Of a stretch of 48,694 bases of DNA, positions 38,522-46,535 are shown piece after piece. The stretch is from contig SYBY01000391.1 of NCBI GenBank assembly GCA_005788585.1, positions 1 to 48,694 on the forward strand, read 5' to 3'. The translations under genes and the position numbers were made by a program. Numbering within the stretch: the first letter of the stretch is position 1; every line of letters begins with the position of its first letter. The notes beneath the pieces were generated by a model. The model was not told the DNA's origin, did no database searches, and saw nothing but the letters and a program-made list of their open reading frames with translations. This DNA comes from Actinomycetota bacterium (GTDB taxonomy: Bacteria > Actinomycetota > Thermoleophilia > Solirubrobacterales > Solirubrobacteraceae).

Positions 38522-39987
38522 GCGCCACGACCGCGCCGCCGCTGACCAAGACCCCGCTGTGGGACCACCAGCTCGACGCGCTGGCGTTCATGCAGGATAA
38601 GCAAGGCGTTCTGCTCGCCCACGAGATGGGCGCCGGCAAGTCCCTCACTGCCATCGCACGACTCGAGCAGATCCGAGCCATGCGCGTGCTCATCCTCTGC
38701 CCCAAGAGCGTCGTCGCCGTCTGGCCAGATCAGATCCGCCAGCACGCCACGCGGACCTGGGGCACATGGGCAGGGCGCGTCAACGGTGCGCGTGGACCTC
38801 TCGTCAACCCGAAGGTCTCCCAGCGCGCAGCCGCGCTCGTCAAGGCCGACACCGACGCCATCAAGCTCGGCCGCCCGTTCGCGGCCGTCGTCAACTACGA
38901 GGCGTCGATCGCCAAGCCGATGGACGACCTGCTCGTCGGCACGCCGTGGGACGCGCTCATCCTCGACGAGAGCCACCGCATCAAGGCGCCCGGCGGCAAG
39001 CAGTCACGCCTGGCCGCGAAGATCGCCCAGCGCGTCCGCGACCGTGGCGGCATCGTCCTCGGTCTGAGCGGCACGCCCATGAGCCACAGCCCGCTGGACC
39101 TGTACGCGCAACTGCGCGCCATCGACGGCGGGCAGACGCTCGGGACGAACTACAACGGATTCTGTCGCCGCTACGGCGCCCCGAAGATGATCTTCGCCCC
39201 CGGCGGCGTCGAACGCATGGTCTACGAAGGCATCCGGCCCGGCATGGCCGACGCGTTCGCCGAGAAAATCGCCGACGTCGTCCACCAGTGCGCGCCCGAC
39301 CTCGGCCTGCCCGACGTCACCGACGTGTACCGCACGTTCACGCTCAGCGCGAAAGCCCGGAAGGTGTACGAGACCATCGAGGCCGACGGCATCGCCGAGC
39401 TGGACGACGGCGTCATCACCGCCGCCAACGCCATGGTCGTCGCGCTCCGCCTCGCGCAGGCCACCGGCGGGTTCGGCATGGACGCCGACACCGGCGAACC
39501 GTTCGCCATCGACGGCACGCCGGGGAAGGCCACGCTGCTACGCGACGTGCTCGAGGACATCCCCAGCACCGAGCCGGTCGTCGTGTTCTGCCGCTTCCGC
39601 AGCGACCTCAACGCCGTCCGGACCGTCGCCGAGATGATGCGCCGATCGTACGCGGAGCTGAGCGGCCGGCGCCGCGACGCGCTGGACGGGCCGCGACTGG
39701 CCGAAGGCGTGCAGATCGCCGCGGTGCAGGTCAAGAGCGGCGGGACGGGGATCGACCTGACGCGCGCCCGGTTCGGGATCTACTACTCGCTGGGCTTCGA
39801 GCTCGCCGACTACGAGCAGAGCCGCAAGCGGCTGCACCGGCCCGGCCAGGAGCGTCATGTGGTGCTCACGCACCTACTGGCCGAGGACACGATCGACCGG
39901 GCGATCTACGGGGCGCTGCGCAAGCGCGCGCAGGTCGTCGACGCGGTGATCGAGCGGCTCAATCAGGTCGCGTCTCTTCGTGCTTGA
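38518..39987 (+). CDS. SNF2-family DNA helicase/translocase
   Basis: 489 aa, ATG 38518 (ATGA overlap). Motifs: HQLDALAFM near 17-25, LAHEMGAGKSLTAI (Walker A, 38-43), LILDESHRIK (DESH 150-153), LGLSGTPMSH (motif III, 181-190). Motifs V/VI lie in the last 90 residues (VKSGGTGIDLTRARFGIYYS, YEQSRKRLHRPGQ). This is a compact phage SNF2 ATPase that moves along duplex DNA, used in replication or recombination. Its TGA stop (39985-39987) lies inside the duplicated promoter, so the repeat supplies the end of the gene. Confidence 0.92.
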   Translation: MSATTAPPLTKTPLWDHQLDALAFMQDKQGVLLAHEMGAGKSLTAIARLEQIRAMRVLILCPKSVVAVWPDQIRQHATRTWGTWAGRVNGARGPLVNPKVSQRAAALVKADTDAIKLGRPFAAVVNYEASIAKPMDDLLVGTPWDALILDESHRIKAPGGKQSRLAAKIAQRVRDRGGIVLGLSGTPMSHSPLDLYAQLRAIDGGQTLGTNYNGFCRRYGAPKMIFAPGGVERMVYEGIRPGMADAFAEKIADVVHQCAPDLGLPDVTDVYRTFTLSAKARKVYETIEADGIAELDDGVITAANAMVVALRLAQATGGFGMDADTGEPFAIDGTPGKATLLRDVLEDIPSTEPVVVFCRFRSDLNAVRTVAEMMRRSYAELSGRRRDALDGPRLAEGVQIAAVQVKSGGTGIDLTRARFGIYYSLGFELADYEQSRKRLHRPGQERHVVLTHLLAEDTIDRAIYGALRKRAQVVDAVIERLNQVASLRA

Positions 39988-40024
39988 CTTCTGAAGTCAT
40001 CACTTCTACAGTGGTCACTATGGA
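39983..40024 (+). promoter_or_regulatory. Early promoter with operator, copy 2 (42-bp repeat)
   Basis: An exact copy of 34641-34682, offset by 5,342 bp. It includes TTGACT (39984-39989), TACAGT (40007-40012), the operator dyad (39985-39999), AGTG-GT-CACT (40010-40019) and the ATG at 40020 plus GA. Flanking bases differ on both sides. It starts a second repressor-controlled, leaderless transcript within the early operon. Confidence 0.92.
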
Positions 40025-40613
40025 GAACACAACGACCGGGGCCGCGAGCGACACCGCCGCCGCCCCGGAGATCGCAGAGCACATCCTCGCCGCGCTGAAG
40101 CCCGACAGCGTCATCACCATGGCCGACGCGACTGCCGACCTGGGCGGGGACTGCCCGAGCTACGTGACCGCAGTCCTCGTGGACGGCACGCCGGTCGCGG
40201 ACTTCGTCGGGGAGAACGGCGAGCAGCCCGACGACGCCAGGGCGCAGGAGCTGGTCGACGCGCTACGGGCAGAGGTCGCGAGACGGCTGACTGCAGACAG
40301 AATCGCTGCGCTGATCGAGGCCGTCCGCGCGTTCCAAGCGCCCGGGATGCAGAGCACGACGCAGTACGTCGGCGTCCACGCCGACGTGAGCGTGCACTAC
40401 CTCAACGACGAGGACATCGTCGCCGCGCTCGGCACGTTGGGCGTCGTGTACGAGATGCGTGACGGACTTCTGGCGGGCGAGCAGTTCCGTACGTACGTGG
40501 TCGAGGTGGGGGAGGGCGCCATCCAGTTCTTCGGGCAGACCGCTCGCGAGCGCCAGACGTTCGGCGACTACCTCGCTGAGAACGCCGCGAGCTTCACCGA
40601 GGTGCAGTCGTGA
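40020..40613 (+). CDS. Leaderless hypothetical protein under the duplicated operator-promoter
   Basis: 197 aa, ATG 40020. The N-terminal 20 residues are low-complexity. Then come LAALKPDSVITMADATADLG, a central helix (VARRLTADRIAALIEAVRAF), and a beta-rich C-terminal part (VSVHYLNDEDIVAALGTLGV, FRTYVVEVGEGAIQFFGQTA). No family recognised. Direct repressor control apart from the main early promoter suggests its timing or dosage matters, and that it is silent in the lysogen. Confidence 0.75.
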   Translation: MENTTTGAASDTAAAPEIAEHILAALKPDSVITMADATADLGGDCPSYVTAVLVDGTPVADFVGENGEQPDDARAQELVDALRAEVARRLTADRIAALIEAVRAFQAPGMQSTTQYVGVHADVSVHYLNDEDIVAALGTLGVVYEMRDGLLAGEQFRTYVVEVGEGAIQFFGQTARERQTFGDYLAENAASFTEVQS

Positions 40614-40807
40614 GCCTCCCCGACGACATCACCGCCCGCTTGCGGCCGGACAGCATCGCGGGGCAGAGCGAGGCCGGGCCGATGCGCCACGACGTGTACG
40701 TCGACGCGACCGTCGTCCGCACCTTCCGTACGCAGGAGGACGCCGGACGGCTCGTATGGCAGATCCGCCAGGCGATCGGCCAGATGCGATCGGGGCTGGC
40801 GGCATGA
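40610..40807 (+). CDS. Small hypothetical protein
   Basis: 65 aa, GTG 40610 (GTGA overlap). It shares the LRPDSI and AGQSE style with the protein before it (LKPDSV) but is too short to classify. Confidence 0.55.
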   Translation: MSLPDDITARLRPDSIAGQSEAGPMRHDVYVDATVVRTFRTQEDAGRLVWQIRQAIGQMRSGLAA

Positions 40808-41421
40808 GCGCCACGACCGCCATCGCCGGCACGCGCGTCATCGAGCTGCGCGAGGACGAGATCGCGACGATCGCCGACGCTCTCGATGCCAGCGGGAAGA
40901 CCGTCGACATCAAGCTCGCCGCGCGCATCGCCGACGGCGACGAGTACGCCAACGAGGCCGACGAGTACGCGCGGCTCACGCTCCGCGACCGCCGCCTGAA
41001 GACCGAACGGTCCGCCATCGGCCGGCGCCTCGCCGAGCTGGAGCAGGCGCTCATCGAGGACATGACCGAGATGGGTGTCGACAGCCTCAAGCACGCCGCG
41101 ACCGGCAAGACCATCCGGATCGACAGCAAGCTCTGGGCGAAGTACGAGTTCGAGGGCGAGAAGCCCACCGACGAGGAACGCGCCGCCGCCGGACAGGCGC
41201 TCATCGCCAGCGGCCTCGACCAGTACGTCGTGCCCTCGTTCAACACGAACAGCGTGTCCGCGTACTTCCGCGAGCAGCTCAAGGCGTGGAAGGCCGAGCA
41301 GGCCGACCTGCCCGAGCACGAGCGGTCCCCGCTCACCGACGACGTCCTGCGGTCCTTCCTGCCCGACGGCATGCAGGACCTATGGCGGCTGGACAACACC
41401 CCGACCCTCGTCGTCCGCTGA
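40804..41421 (+). CDS. Hypothetical protein with coiled-coil N-terminus
   Basis: 205 aa, ATG 40804 (ATGA overlap). A helical N-terminus (YARLTLRDRRLKTERSAIGR) is followed by a compact domain (MTEMGVDSLKHAATGKTIRI, then LWAKYEF, and LDQYVVPSFNTNSVSAYFRE). This pattern is known in phages beside recombination genes; function not established. Confidence 0.65.
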   Translation: MSATTAIAGTRVIELREDEIATIADALDASGKTVDIKLAARIADGDEYANEADEYARLTLRDRRLKTERSAIGRRLAELEQALIEDMTEMGVDSLKHAATGKTIRIDSKLWAKYEFEGEKPTDEERAAAGQALIASGLDQYVVPSFNTNSVSAYFREQLKAWKAEQADLPEHERSPLTDDVLRSFLPDGMQDLWRLDNTPTLVVR

Positions 41422-41450
41422 GCGGCCGACCAGACCAGGAGCACACGACC

Positions 41451-42239
41451 ATGAGCAGCACCGAACTGGCCGTCATCGAGCCGGGCAGCTACCCCGTCCT
41501 CGCCCAGGACCTCGACGATGTCCGCGAGATCATCGACGACGTCCTCGACGGCGACATCCTCACCGAGCGCGACCTGCCGCGCGTGATCGTCCCCGCCGGG
41601 GGCGGCACGACCTGGGAGGTCGGCACGGAGAGCATCCGCGAACTCGACGGCATCCTCATCCACACCGTCCAGACGCGGTCCTACTGGCCGCACGACGCCG
41701 AGGACGGCACGCCGCCGGCCTGCTCGTCGCGCGGCCCCGACCACAAGGCGATCGGCACCGGCACCCCCGGCGGGCCGTGCTCGGAGTGCCCGCTCGCCGA
41801 GTTCGGGTCGGCGCTCGACGACGCCGGCCAGCCCGGCGCCGGCCAGGCGTGCGCGAAGAACGAGCTGTGGTTCATGCTGCGCCAGTCCGGCGTCGGCACG
41901 TTTCTGCCGGTCGTCGTCAAGTTCCCGCCGACCAGCGTGCAGGCCGCGGGCAAGTACCGCAAGGGCGTGCTCGGGTCGGCGGGGCTGCGCAAGACCGCGG
42001 TCGTCACGCGCCTGACGCTCAGCAAGCAGGAGAAGGGTCGCGAGTCCTACTCGATCATCGTCCCGACCGTCGCCGGGAACCTGTCGCCCGAGGAGGCTGC
42101 GCGCGCCCAGGCGTTCGCCGCCGACCTGCGCCCGGTGCTCGAGGACGCCGCCGCCGCGGAAGCCGACGGTCGCCGTGGTGAGCCCGTCCCCGTCACGCCG
42201 GACGGCGAGCCCGACGTCACCGACGAGGCAGGGGAGTAG
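41451..42239 (+). CDS. Conserved phage Cys-cluster protein, possible ssDNA-binding/replication factor
   Basis: 262 aa, ATG 41451 after CCAGGAGC. The central block CSSRGPDHKAIGTGTPGGPC, then CPLAEFGS, GAGQACAKN, LWFMLRQSGVGTFLPVVVKF and PPTSVQAAGKY is a widespread phage pattern with four conserved cysteines, probably one zinc. The family has no proven role that I can cite; its usual neighbours are replication genes, as here (primase next). C-terminus acidic, as in many ssDNA-binding proteins. Confidence 0.65.
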   Translation: MSSTELAVIEPGSYPVLAQDLDDVREIIDDVLDGDILTERDLPRVIVPAGGGTTWEVGTESIRELDGILIHTVQTRSYWPHDAEDGTPPACSSRGPDHKAIGTGTPGGPCSECPLAEFGSALDDAGQPGAGQACAKNELWFMLRQSGVGTFLPVVVKFPPTSVQAAGKYRKGVLGSAGLRKTAVVTRLTLSKQEKGRESYSIIVPTVAGNLSPEEAARAQAFAADLRPVLEDAAAAEADGRRGEPVPVTPDGEPDVTDEAGE

Positions 42240-42245
42240 CACTCC

Positions 42246-43268
42246 ATGCTGCCAGCCGAGTTCCTGCGCGGTCTCTGGAGCAACACCCTCCACGACCGCG
42301 CGCGCATCCAGGTCTGGCGCCTGAGCGACAAGCGCTCGACACTGCTGCGCTCGCACACCGGCGCCGCAGGGCTCGGCGGGCAGACCGACATCTACACCGG
42401 CGTCGCGCTCACCCACAGCGCGGCGCCGGACGGCGCGCGGCGCCCCTCGGCTGCCGACGCGCGCGCCATCGCCGGATTCTGGCTGGACATCGACATCAAG
42501 CCCGGCGGCGCGCCGGACCTCGACGCCGCGCTCGAGCTCGCCAGCGCGATCCTTCAGCCCACCGTCGTCATCCACACCGGCGGCGGTATCCACGCCTGGC
42601 ACCTTTTCGACGACGGGCCGTGGATATTCGGCCGCGGTGACCTCGACCGCGCCGCGCGCGCCGCCCACGGCTGGCAGACACTGCACCGCCTGCGCGCCCG
42701 CGACGCGGGGTACAGCATCGACGCGACCGCCGATCTCGCGCGGCTCATGCGCCTGCCGGGAACCTTCAACGGCAAAGGAGGCGGGCATGCGCTAGTAGAC
42801 GTGATGGCGACCGGCGCGCGGCACGATCGCCGCGCGCTCGTCGACCTCGCCCTCAGTGCCGCTCCCGCGGTCCTGCCGTCCGCCGCGGCGCGCGCCGACA
42901 TCGGCCCGGTCACCGCGACCGACCTCGGTGACCGCCTGCAGATCCTGCTCGAAGAAGACGAGGACTTCGCCGCGACATTCACGCACGCCCGCCCGATGCC
43001 GCACGCCCAGGGCGACGGCCTGTCCGAGTACGACCTGAGCCTCGCCACCCAGCTCGCGACGGCCGGCGGCTGGAGCGACAGCGAGATCGCCGCCGTGATC
43101 GCCGCGCATCGCGCGCATCACGGCGACACGTCCGGCAAGGCACGGCGCGGGAGTTATCTGCGCTTGACCCTCGGCAAGGCGCGCGCCGCGCAGGAGCAGC
43201 GGGCCGCGCACGACACGGCAGCGGCGCTCGCGCTGATGCCCCGGCAGGAGACACAGGAGGCTGCATGA
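42246..43268 (+). CDS. Archaeo-eukaryotic-type DNA primase (prim-pol-like)
   Basis: 340 aa, ATG 42246. The AEP core: FWLDIDIK with the D-x-D metal pair near 78-82, then TVVIHTGGGIHAWHLFDD (G-x-H motif near 119-121) and a third region ARLMRLPGTFNGKGG near 171-185. The C-terminal part (SEYDLSLATQLATAGGWSDS, HRAHHGDTSGKARRGSYLR) resembles PriCT-type extensions. It makes primers for phage replication. No helicase is fused; separate SNF2 and UvrD-like enzymes are nearby. Confidence 0.82.
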   Translation: MLPAEFLRGLWSNTLHDRARIQVWRLSDKRSTLLRSHTGAAGLGGQTDIYTGVALTHSAAPDGARRPSAADARAIAGFWLDIDIKPGGAPDLDAALELASAILQPTVVIHTGGGIHAWHLFDDGPWIFGRGDLDRAARAAHGWQTLHRLRARDAGYSIDATADLARLMRLPGTFNGKGGGHALVDVMATGARHDRRALVDLALSAAPAVLPSAAARADIGPVTATDLGDRLQILLEEDEDFAATFTHARPMPHAQGDGLSEYDLSLATQLATAGGWSDSEIAAVIAAHRAHHGDTSGKARRGSYLRLTLGKARAAQEQRAAHDTAAALALMPRQETQEAA

Positions 43269-43438
43269 CCCCCCCCCAGATGATGGACGCCCGCCCGGGA
43301 CGGAAGGCCTCGCGTCAGAGGATCGCGCAGCGGGCAAGGCTCGCGGACGTTGTCCGGGAGTCCTCCGAGCTCCTGACGCCGGGCGAGGTCCGCGAGCTCG
43401 TCGACCGCGAACTCGACGAGATCGAGGCTGAGCGATGA
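43265..43438 (+). CDS. Small charged protein starting with a nine-C run
   Basis: 57 aa, ATG 43265 (ATGA overlap with the primase). Codons 2-5 are read through C9 (43269-43277). The product is charged and helical (LADVVRESSELLTPGEVREL then VDRELDEIEAER). No family recognised. The next ATG overlaps its stop, which supports coding. In-frame ATGs at 43280 and 43283 lie just after the C-run and are alternative starts. Confidence 0.55.
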   Translation: MTPPQMMDARPGRKASRQRIAQRARLADVVRESSELLTPGEVRELVDRELDEIEAER

Positions 43439-43836
43439 GCAGCACACAGCCCACACAGCGCGAGGCCGCGCTCGTCGTCGCGAACCGCAACCGCGATGCG
43501 CTCGCCACCCTGCGCGCCGAGGCGCGAAAGAACCCCCAGCTGGTCATCGACGCGCTGATGGACCCACCCGAGTACATCGACCACCTGCTCGTCGTCGAGG
43601 TCGTGGCCATGGCACGCCGGGCTGGCATCCACGCCGATGCCATCCGCCTGCTCGGCATCGACGCCATTGAGGACAAGGTCAACTTGCTACAGCCCGTCGG
43701 CCGAGCATCGGAGGCAACGCGGTACTGGGCGTGCGAGCACGGCTTCGCGAACATCCGCAATCGCCCCGTCGGCGGGCTCGTTCTGCCCGAGCCGCCCGTG
43801 ATGAGGATCGCCCCCCGTGCGCTGGTGGCGGCATGA
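43435..43836 (+). CDS. Hypothetical early protein
   Basis: 133 aa, ATG 43435 (ATGA overlap). Helical first 85 residues (LVVANRNRDALATLRAEARK, YIDHLLVVEVVAMARRAGIH), then a basic/beta tail. The first part has the general look of phage mIHF-like or HTH proteins, but no convincing motif. Function unknown. Confidence 0.6.
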   Translation: MSSTQPTQREAALVVANRNRDALATLRAEARKNPQLVIDALMDPPEYIDHLLVVEVVAMARRAGIHADAIRLLGIDAIEDKVNLLQPVGRASEATRYWACEHGFANIRNRPVGGLVLPEPPVMRIAPRALVAA

Positions 43837-44189
43837 CAGCGACTGCACGCCGGCACGTCCGGTCCGGGCCCCGCCACCTGGAGGGCACGAGCAGCTACCT
43901 GCCCGTCGAGCCGTTCCGCGACTGGCTGCTGACAATGCGCGCCGAGCGCGGCACGCTCGCGGTCAACGAGATCGTGGCGGCGGCGACCGGCTCAACAGTG
44001 CACGTCGCGGCACGGAAGGTCGTCCGCTATCTGGACGGCACCTCGGACAGCGTCCACATCGACGTCGTCGATCGCGTGACGCTGTTCGTCGGCGGGCCGG
44101 ACCTGCTGCGCGAGATGTACCCGCTCGACGGGGAGTCCCCGACTCTCGCGTTGGCCCACATCAACGACTCGGAGGGCGACCATGCCTGA
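43833..44189 (+). CDS. HTH-like protein, paralogue of the N-terminal domain at 905
   Basis: 118 aa, ATG 43833 (ATGA overlap). The path VEPFRDWLLTMRAERG, VNEIVAAATGSTVHVAARKV, VRYLDGTSDSVHIDVVDRVT, then LLREMYP parallels PEPFLDWL, RLARAWGINQDSVDRKLYRW, VSAADVENA and YTDVYG in the protein at 905. In the circular phage the two genes are about 4 kb apart across attP. A DNA-binding role is likely from the HTH look. Confidence 0.65.
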   Translation: MTATARRHVRSGPRHLEGTSSYLPVEPFRDWLLTMRAERGTLAVNEIVAAATGSTVHVAARKVVRYLDGTSDSVHIDVVDRVTLFVGGPDLLREMYPLDGESPTLALAHINDSEGDHA

Positions 44190-44634
44190 GACCGCGTTCG
44201 TACTCACCGACGAGCCGATGTTCACGTCGACCCCGATGGTCACCGGCCAGACGTTCGCCGTCTTGCGGGACATCGTGCGCGAGCGCGAGTCGTCGGATCG
44301 GAAGTGGGGCGAGCAGCGCCACGACCCGGCGGTGTGGCTGGCGATCCTGACCGAGGAGGTCGGGGAGGCTGCGAAGGAGGTCGCCGACGGCGCGTATCGG
44401 CCGCTGTCACGCGACCTCTACCGCGCTGAGCTGATCCAGGTCGCGGCGGTCGCGATCTCCGCCGTGGAGGCGCTGGACCACGGCGCGGCTGGTCTCGGCC
44501 GAGCCCGCACGGAGCGGTGCCCGCGCTGCGACTCGCCCGACCCGGCCCGCCATCCGGCCACGGCGTTCGAGGGCGAGGTCATCCCGTGCCCGCATAGCTG
44601 GCACACCCCCGCTGAGACCCCTTCGGAGGACTGA
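44182..44634 (+). CDS. MazG-like nucleotide pyrophosphohydrolase
   Basis: 150 aa, ATG 44182. The MazG-like helix bundle spans about 25-95: RERESSDRKWGEQRHDP, ILTEEVGEAAKEVADG (the EExxE metal site) and ELIQVAAVAISAVEALD. The usual ExxD in the last helix is ExxQ, which is common in phage members. It removes pyrophosphate from NTPs, often dealing with (p)ppGpp or unusual nucleotides. The C-terminus has CPRCDSPDPARHPA and CPHSWH, a probable zinc ribbon. It ends in the 22-bp repeat. Confidence 0.82.
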   Translation: MPETAFVLTDEPMFTSTPMVTGQTFAVLRDIVRERESSDRKWGEQRHDPAVWLAILTEEVGEAAKEVADGAYRPLSRDLYRAELIQVAAVAISAVEALDHGAAGLGRARTERCPRCDSPDPARHPATAFEGEVIPCPHSWHTPAETPSED

Positions 44635-44637
44635 GGC
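44616..44637 (+). repeat. 22-bp direct repeat, copy 2
   Basis: Exact match to 3221-3242. It encodes the last residues (PSED) and stop of the MazG-like gene and the GGAGGA signal for the helicase gene. In the circular genome the copies are about 5.7 kb apart and could recombine. Confidence 0.8.
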
Positions 44638-46350
44638 GTGGGCGACGTATTCCTCGTAGACGGCCCGCCCGGTTGCGGGAAAACCCGCTGGCTCTCCCAC
44701 CAGTCCGAGCGCGCCGTCGCCAAGCACGGCGGCGCGGCAGTCGCCATCGCGTCACTCACCCGCACCGCCGCCGCCGAAATCGCGTCGCGCGCCGACGGCC
44801 ACGTCCCCGACGAGAACATCGGCACGCTGCACGCCCACTGCTACCGCGCGATGGACCGCCCCGACCTCGCCGAGACCACCAAGAGCCTGCGCGAGTTCAA
44901 CACCGCGCACCCCGCCCACCACCTCACCGGCGGCATCGCAGACCCCGACGACGCACCCGCCGACGCCGACAGCACCGGCCGTACCCACGCCGACGAGCTG
45001 CACAACGCCGTGAAGATCCACCGCGCCAACATGACCCCGCGCGAGAAGTGGACGCCCGAACAGCAGGAGCACGACGACCTCTGGCGGGACTTCAAGACGC
45101 AGACCGGCCGCCCCGACTTCACCGACCTCATCGAACGCGCGATCCGCGACGGCGCCGCGCACCACGCGCACCCCCGGGTCCTGCTACTCGACGAGGCCCA
45201 GGACTTCAGCCGCCTGGAGCTCGCGCTCGCCATGCAGTGGGCCCAGCACGCCGAGACGACCGTCGTCGTGGGGGACCCCCGGCAGGCGATCTTCGGTTGG
45301 CGCGGCGCCGACCCCGCCGGACTCCTGAACCTCCCCGCCACCGACCGGCGGATCCTCGAGCAGAGCTACCGCGTCCCGCGCGCCGTCCACGCCCTGGCGC
45401 AGCACATCGCCGGCCACCTGCCGATCGGCCCGGCCGCCTACCAGCCGCGCGACGAGGACGGCAGCGTCGACCACCTTCGCGGCGTGAACCTACGCAGCGC
45501 CGAGCTTGTCGACCGCCTGCGCGCTGACCACCAGGAGGGGCGCGACAGCATGGTTCTCGCCGCCTGCGGCTACATGCTCGGCCCGCTCATCGCTCAGCTC
45601 CGCGCCGCCGGCCTGCCGTTTCACAACCCATACCGCGTCAAGCAGGGTGCCTGGAATCCGATGCGCGGCGCCGGACGGCTCGCCGCCTTCCTGCGCCCGA
45701 GCGGCGACGTGTGGGGCGACGCTGCGCGCGCGTGGACGTGGGACGACCTGCGCCTGTGGGCCGAACCCCTGCAGGCGAGCACCGCGCTGGCCCGCGGCGC
45801 CAAGGCCCTGATCGAGCGCAAGTGCCAGGCCGACCGGTTCGACGAGAGCAGCGCCGATCAGGAGGTGCCACTCGACGTGCTGATGGACAACATCCTCGGC
45901 ACCGGGAGCTTCGACCACCCCGCGCTGCGCATGGACGTCGACTGGTGGGCCGAGCACCTGCGTGCCAAGGAGGCGAAGTCTGCTGCATACCCCCTGGAGG
46001 TATTGCGCAAGAGCGGGCCCGCCGCGCTGCGCGAGACGCCGCGCATCGTCGTCGGCACCGTCCACAGCACGAAGGGGTCGGAGGCCTCGCGCGTGTACCT
46101 CGCGCCAGACCTGAGCATCCAGGGCGACAACGCGTGGGGGATGGGCGGAGAGGATCGCGACGCGATCGTCCGCGCGTTCTACGTCGGCACGACACGCGCC
46201 CGCCACGACCTGATGATCCTCGACCCCGCGTGCCCGGAGCACGTCCCCGCCACGCTGCTCGGCGGCCAGGGCACGCCGCGCCGGCGGGCGAGCGTCAGCG
46301 ACCTCGAGGCGCGGATCACCGCGCGGATGGCCGAGAGGACGGCGGCGTGA
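44638..46350 (+). CDS. UvrD/PcrA-like superfamily 1 helicase
   Basis: 570 aa, GTG 44638 after GGAGGACTGAGGC. Motifs: DGPPGCGKTRWLS (Walker A, 8-20), LLLDEAQDFSRLEL (Walker B), VVVGDPRQAIFGWRGAD (motif III), LEQSYRVPRAV (motif IV), VGTVHSTKGSEASRVYLAPD (motif V) and AFYVGTTRARHDLMIL (motif VI). It is shorter than UvrD, with a reduced 2B part. It unwinds DNA in replication or repair. Last major gene before the convergent integrase. Confidence 0.92.
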   Translation: MGDVFLVDGPPGCGKTRWLSHQSERAVAKHGGAAVAIASLTRTAAAEIASRADGHVPDENIGTLHAHCYRAMDRPDLAETTKSLREFNTAHPAHHLTGGIADPDDAPADADSTGRTHADELHNAVKIHRANMTPREKWTPEQQEHDDLWRDFKTQTGRPDFTDLIERAIRDGAAHHAHPRVLLLDEAQDFSRLELALAMQWAQHAETTVVVGDPRQAIFGWRGADPAGLLNLPATDRRILEQSYRVPRAVHALAQHIAGHLPIGPAAYQPRDEDGSVDHLRGVNLRSAELVDRLRADHQEGRDSMVLAACGYMLGPLIAQLRAAGLPFHNPYRVKQGAWNPMRGAGRLAAFLRPSGDVWGDAARAWTWDDLRLWAEPLQASTALARGAKALIERKCQADRFDESSADQEVPLDVLMDNILGTGSFDHPALRMDVDWWAEHLRAKEAKSAAYPLEVLRKSGPAALRETPRIVVGTVHSTKGSEASRVYLAPDLSIQGDNAWGMGGEDRDAIVRAFYVGTTRARHDLMILDPACPEHVPATLLGGQGTPRRRASVSDLEARITARMAERTAA

Positions 46351-46535
46351 ACGAACTGGACCGCAAGGTCGCGCAGATCCTCGTGGAGGCCCGCGAGCGG
46401 AAGTTCCCGGGCACTAAGTGGGTGGCTCGTCCGGCCACTCCACGGGACCGAACTCGCGCTGGCGGTCCGGAAGATCAGGCTGATGTCGATCGTCCATCCA
46501 CACGACCCGAGCACGGCGACCGACATGCCGCCTAG
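46347..46535 (+). CDS. Small C-terminal ORF overlapping the integrase 3' end
   Basis: 62 aa, GTG 46347 (GTGA overlap with the helicase). The first about 28 residues (VNELDRKVAQILVEARERKF) look coding. The rest lies antisense to the last 122 bases of the integrase gene and looks low-complexity. The original 3' part may have been lost when the integrase module was joined. Confidence 0.4.
   Translation: MNELDRKVAQILVEARERKFPGTKWVARPATPRDRTRAGGPEDQADVDRPSTRPEHGDRHAA

Noticed and set aside
38518..39987. SNF2 protein as part of a host defence island
   Set aside because: It lies in a continuous early phage operon with 4-nt overlaps and close to a primase; a replication role is simpler.
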